Shown here: positions 6,805 through 7,594 of the stretch, one piece after another
Layout: every line of letters starts with the position of its first letter
Position numbering within the stretch: position 1 is the stretch's first letter
Assembly: GCA_019912505.1 (NCBI GenBank)
Contig: JAIOIM010000391.1
Span: forward strand, 1-7,594
Length of the DNA: 7,594 nt
Direction: 5' to 3'
Source of the DNA: Ignavibacteriaceae bacterium
GTDB taxonomy: Bacteria > Bacteroidota > Ignavibacteria > Ignavibacteriales > Ignavibacteriaceae
Made by a program: the position numbers and the translations under genes
Notes under the pieces: generated by a model
Databases searched by the model: none
Told to the model about the DNA's origin: nothing
What the model saw: only the letters and a program-made list of their open reading frames with translations

Positions 6805-7350
6805 TTAGTTCTTAGTTATTTCGCTTATGTAATTATTTACAAGTTTTTTATTTGCCTCAGAACTAATATTCTCTTTAAGAATTTTTTCAGCGGCGTTTAT
6901 AGCAATATCTGCAACTTGTGTTTTCAATTCATCAAACGCGGCTTCTTTTCTTCTATCAATTTCAGCGGCAGCATCTTCAACTATTTTCTGTGCCTGTGCC
7001 TTGCTGTCCTGTAGCATTTGTGCTTTTAACTTCTCAGCGTACTGACGACTTTGTTCTATAATTTTTTGAGATTCTTCCTCTGCTTTAAGCAGATTAGTTT
7101 CATTCTGCTTAAGAAGCAAATTAGCTTCATCTTTGGCTTTCTCAGCTTTTTCTAACGACTCTCTTATAGCGTTTTCGCGCTGATCAAGAGCAGCAAGAAT
7201 AGGTTTCCAAGCAACCTTTTTTAAAATCAAAAGCAATAGAACAAATGTAATTACTGTCCATACGATAAGACCAGGGTTTACATCAAGCAAAGTGCCGCCG
7301 CCTTCAGTTGTAGATAGCGCAAGCAAACCAATAATCATATCAGCAAACAT
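6805..7350 (-). CDS. atpF: ATP synthase F0 subunit b
   Basis: Membrane-anchored stator stalk that holds F1 still while the rotor turns. The product has 181 residues. A short N-terminal segment is followed by one membrane helix (about 27-45, GLIVWTVITFVLLLLILKK), the conserved VAWKPILAALDQRE and then a long charged, alanine-rich coiled coil to the end (KAEKAKDEANLLLKQNE and later segments). One b gene is present here; whether a second b or b' exists outside the window cannot be seen. I chose ATG at 7350, six bases after AGGAAG. A TTG codon directly before it (7353) would add one residue but sits too close to that site. The gene is separated from atpE by 62 bases holding a terminator-like hairpin, and runs almost into atpH. 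Confidence 0.96.
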   Translation of the reverse strand: MFADMIIGLLALSTTEGGGTLLDVNPGLIVWTVITFVLLLLILKKVAWKPILAALDQRENAIRESLEKAEKAKDEANLLLKQNETNLLKAEEESQKIIEQSRQYAEKLKAQMLQDSKAQAQKIVEDAAAEIDRRKEAAFDELKTQVADIAINAAEKILKENISSEANKKLVNNYISEITKN

Positions 7351-7369
7351 CAATAACTTCCTATTCGTG

Positions 7370-7399
7370 AAAAATAAAATGGAGTTTTAAAAACTCCAT
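7370..7399 (-). terminator. Terminator-like hairpin between atpE and atpF
   Basis: Positions 7379-7388 (ATGGAGTTTT) and 7390-7399 (AAAACTCCAT) are perfect inverted repeats around a single central base. In the minus-strand transcript the stem is followed at once by UUUAUUUUU (7378 to 7370), the layout of an intrinsic terminator. The stem is mostly A-U, with three G-C pairs, so termination is probably partial. The atpF ribosome binding site lies just downstream. The hairpin could also act as an RNA end-stabiliser for the atpE message. Confidence 0.6.
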
Positions 7400-7412
7400 C
7401 AGTGTTAAAATT

Positions 7413-7594
7413 TTATTTAACTGCTAAAAGAATACAGATTACAAGTCCAAAAAAGGACATGCCTTCTATAAGAGCAGCAGCAATAATCATAGAAGTTCTG
7501 ATAGGACCGGCAGCCTCGGGCTGTCTTCCACTAGCTTCCATAGCTGCGGCTGCAAGTTTACCGATACCAAGGCTACCGCCGAAAACTGTTAAAC
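7413..7594 (-). CDS. atpE: ATP synthase F0 subunit c (3' part; 5' end outside window)
   Basis: Proteolipid that forms the rotating ring in the membrane. Only the last 59 residues are visible; the N-terminus lies beyond the right edge. They show the end of helix 1 with the glycine-rich FGGSLGIGKLAAAAMEA, the polar loop SGRQPEAAG, and helix 2 with IRTSMIIAAALIEGMSFFGL and VICILLAVK. The ion-carrying glutamate is in ALIEG (codon 7464-7466). The positions that bind sodium in Na+ type rings (Gln on helix 1; Ser or Thr after the glutamate) are Ile, Gly and Met here, so a proton-driven ring is likely. The gene is too short for most ORF-length cut-offs but is unambiguous. A hairpin with a U-rich tail follows its stop. 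Confidence 0.95.
   Translation of the reverse strand, partial: LTVFGGSLGIGKLAAAAMEASGRQPEAAGPIRTSMIIAAALIEGMSFFGLVICILLAVK

Noticed and set aside
1..7594. An undescribed multi-gene system, mobile element, CRISPR array or tRNA
   Set aside because: Every gene belongs to a well-known conserved family, gaps are at most 76 bases, and there are no arrays of direct repeats, integrase or transposase remnants or tRNA-like folds.

Overview
The window carries conserved housekeeping genes only. All eleven genes lie on the minus strand, so they read from the right edge to the left edge. The DNA is AT-rich and tightly packed, with gaps of 2 to 76 bases and one overlap. The order along transcription is atpE (cut by the right edge), atpF, atpH, atpA, atpG, ffh, rpsP, khpA, rimM, trmD, rplS. 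The c-subunit sequence, the lysine in the TrmD knot loop (GHYK), the long acidic tail on bS16 and the ATP synthase cluster ending at atpG suggest a member of the Bacteroidota/Chlorobi/Ignavibacteria assemblage. Ignavibacteria-like is my best guess, held at moderate confidence because no rRNA or marker search was possible.

Right part (about 3793-7594): an ATP synthase cluster encoding the c, b, delta, alpha and gamma subunits. The beta (atpD) and epsilon (atpC) genes do not follow gamma. They must lie elsewhere or upstream, since an F1 motor cannot work without beta. A terminator-like hairpin with a U-rich tail lies between atpE and atpF. It could let the c subunit, needed in many copies, be made in excess of the genes behind it.

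Left part (23-3733): a translation and protein-export cluster. It holds the SRP GTPase Ffh, ribosomal protein bS16, the KH-domain RNA-binding protein KhpA, the 30S maturation factor RimM, the tRNA m1G37 methyltransferase TrmD and ribosomal protein bL19. This is the widespread ffh-rpsP-(khpA)-rimM-trmD-rplS order. The 59-base atpG-ffh gap holds a possible sigma-70-type promoter enclosed by an inverted repeat, and probably marks the start of this second transcription unit.

Three starts need care. rpsP begins with TTG behind a strong ribosome binding site. rimM most likely begins with GTG at 1557, not at the distant upstream start of its open frame. atpF most likely begins with ATG at 7350. No mobile element, CRISPR array, tRNA, rRNA or undescribed gene system was found. 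The points of interest are regulatory and protein-level details inside conserved operons.
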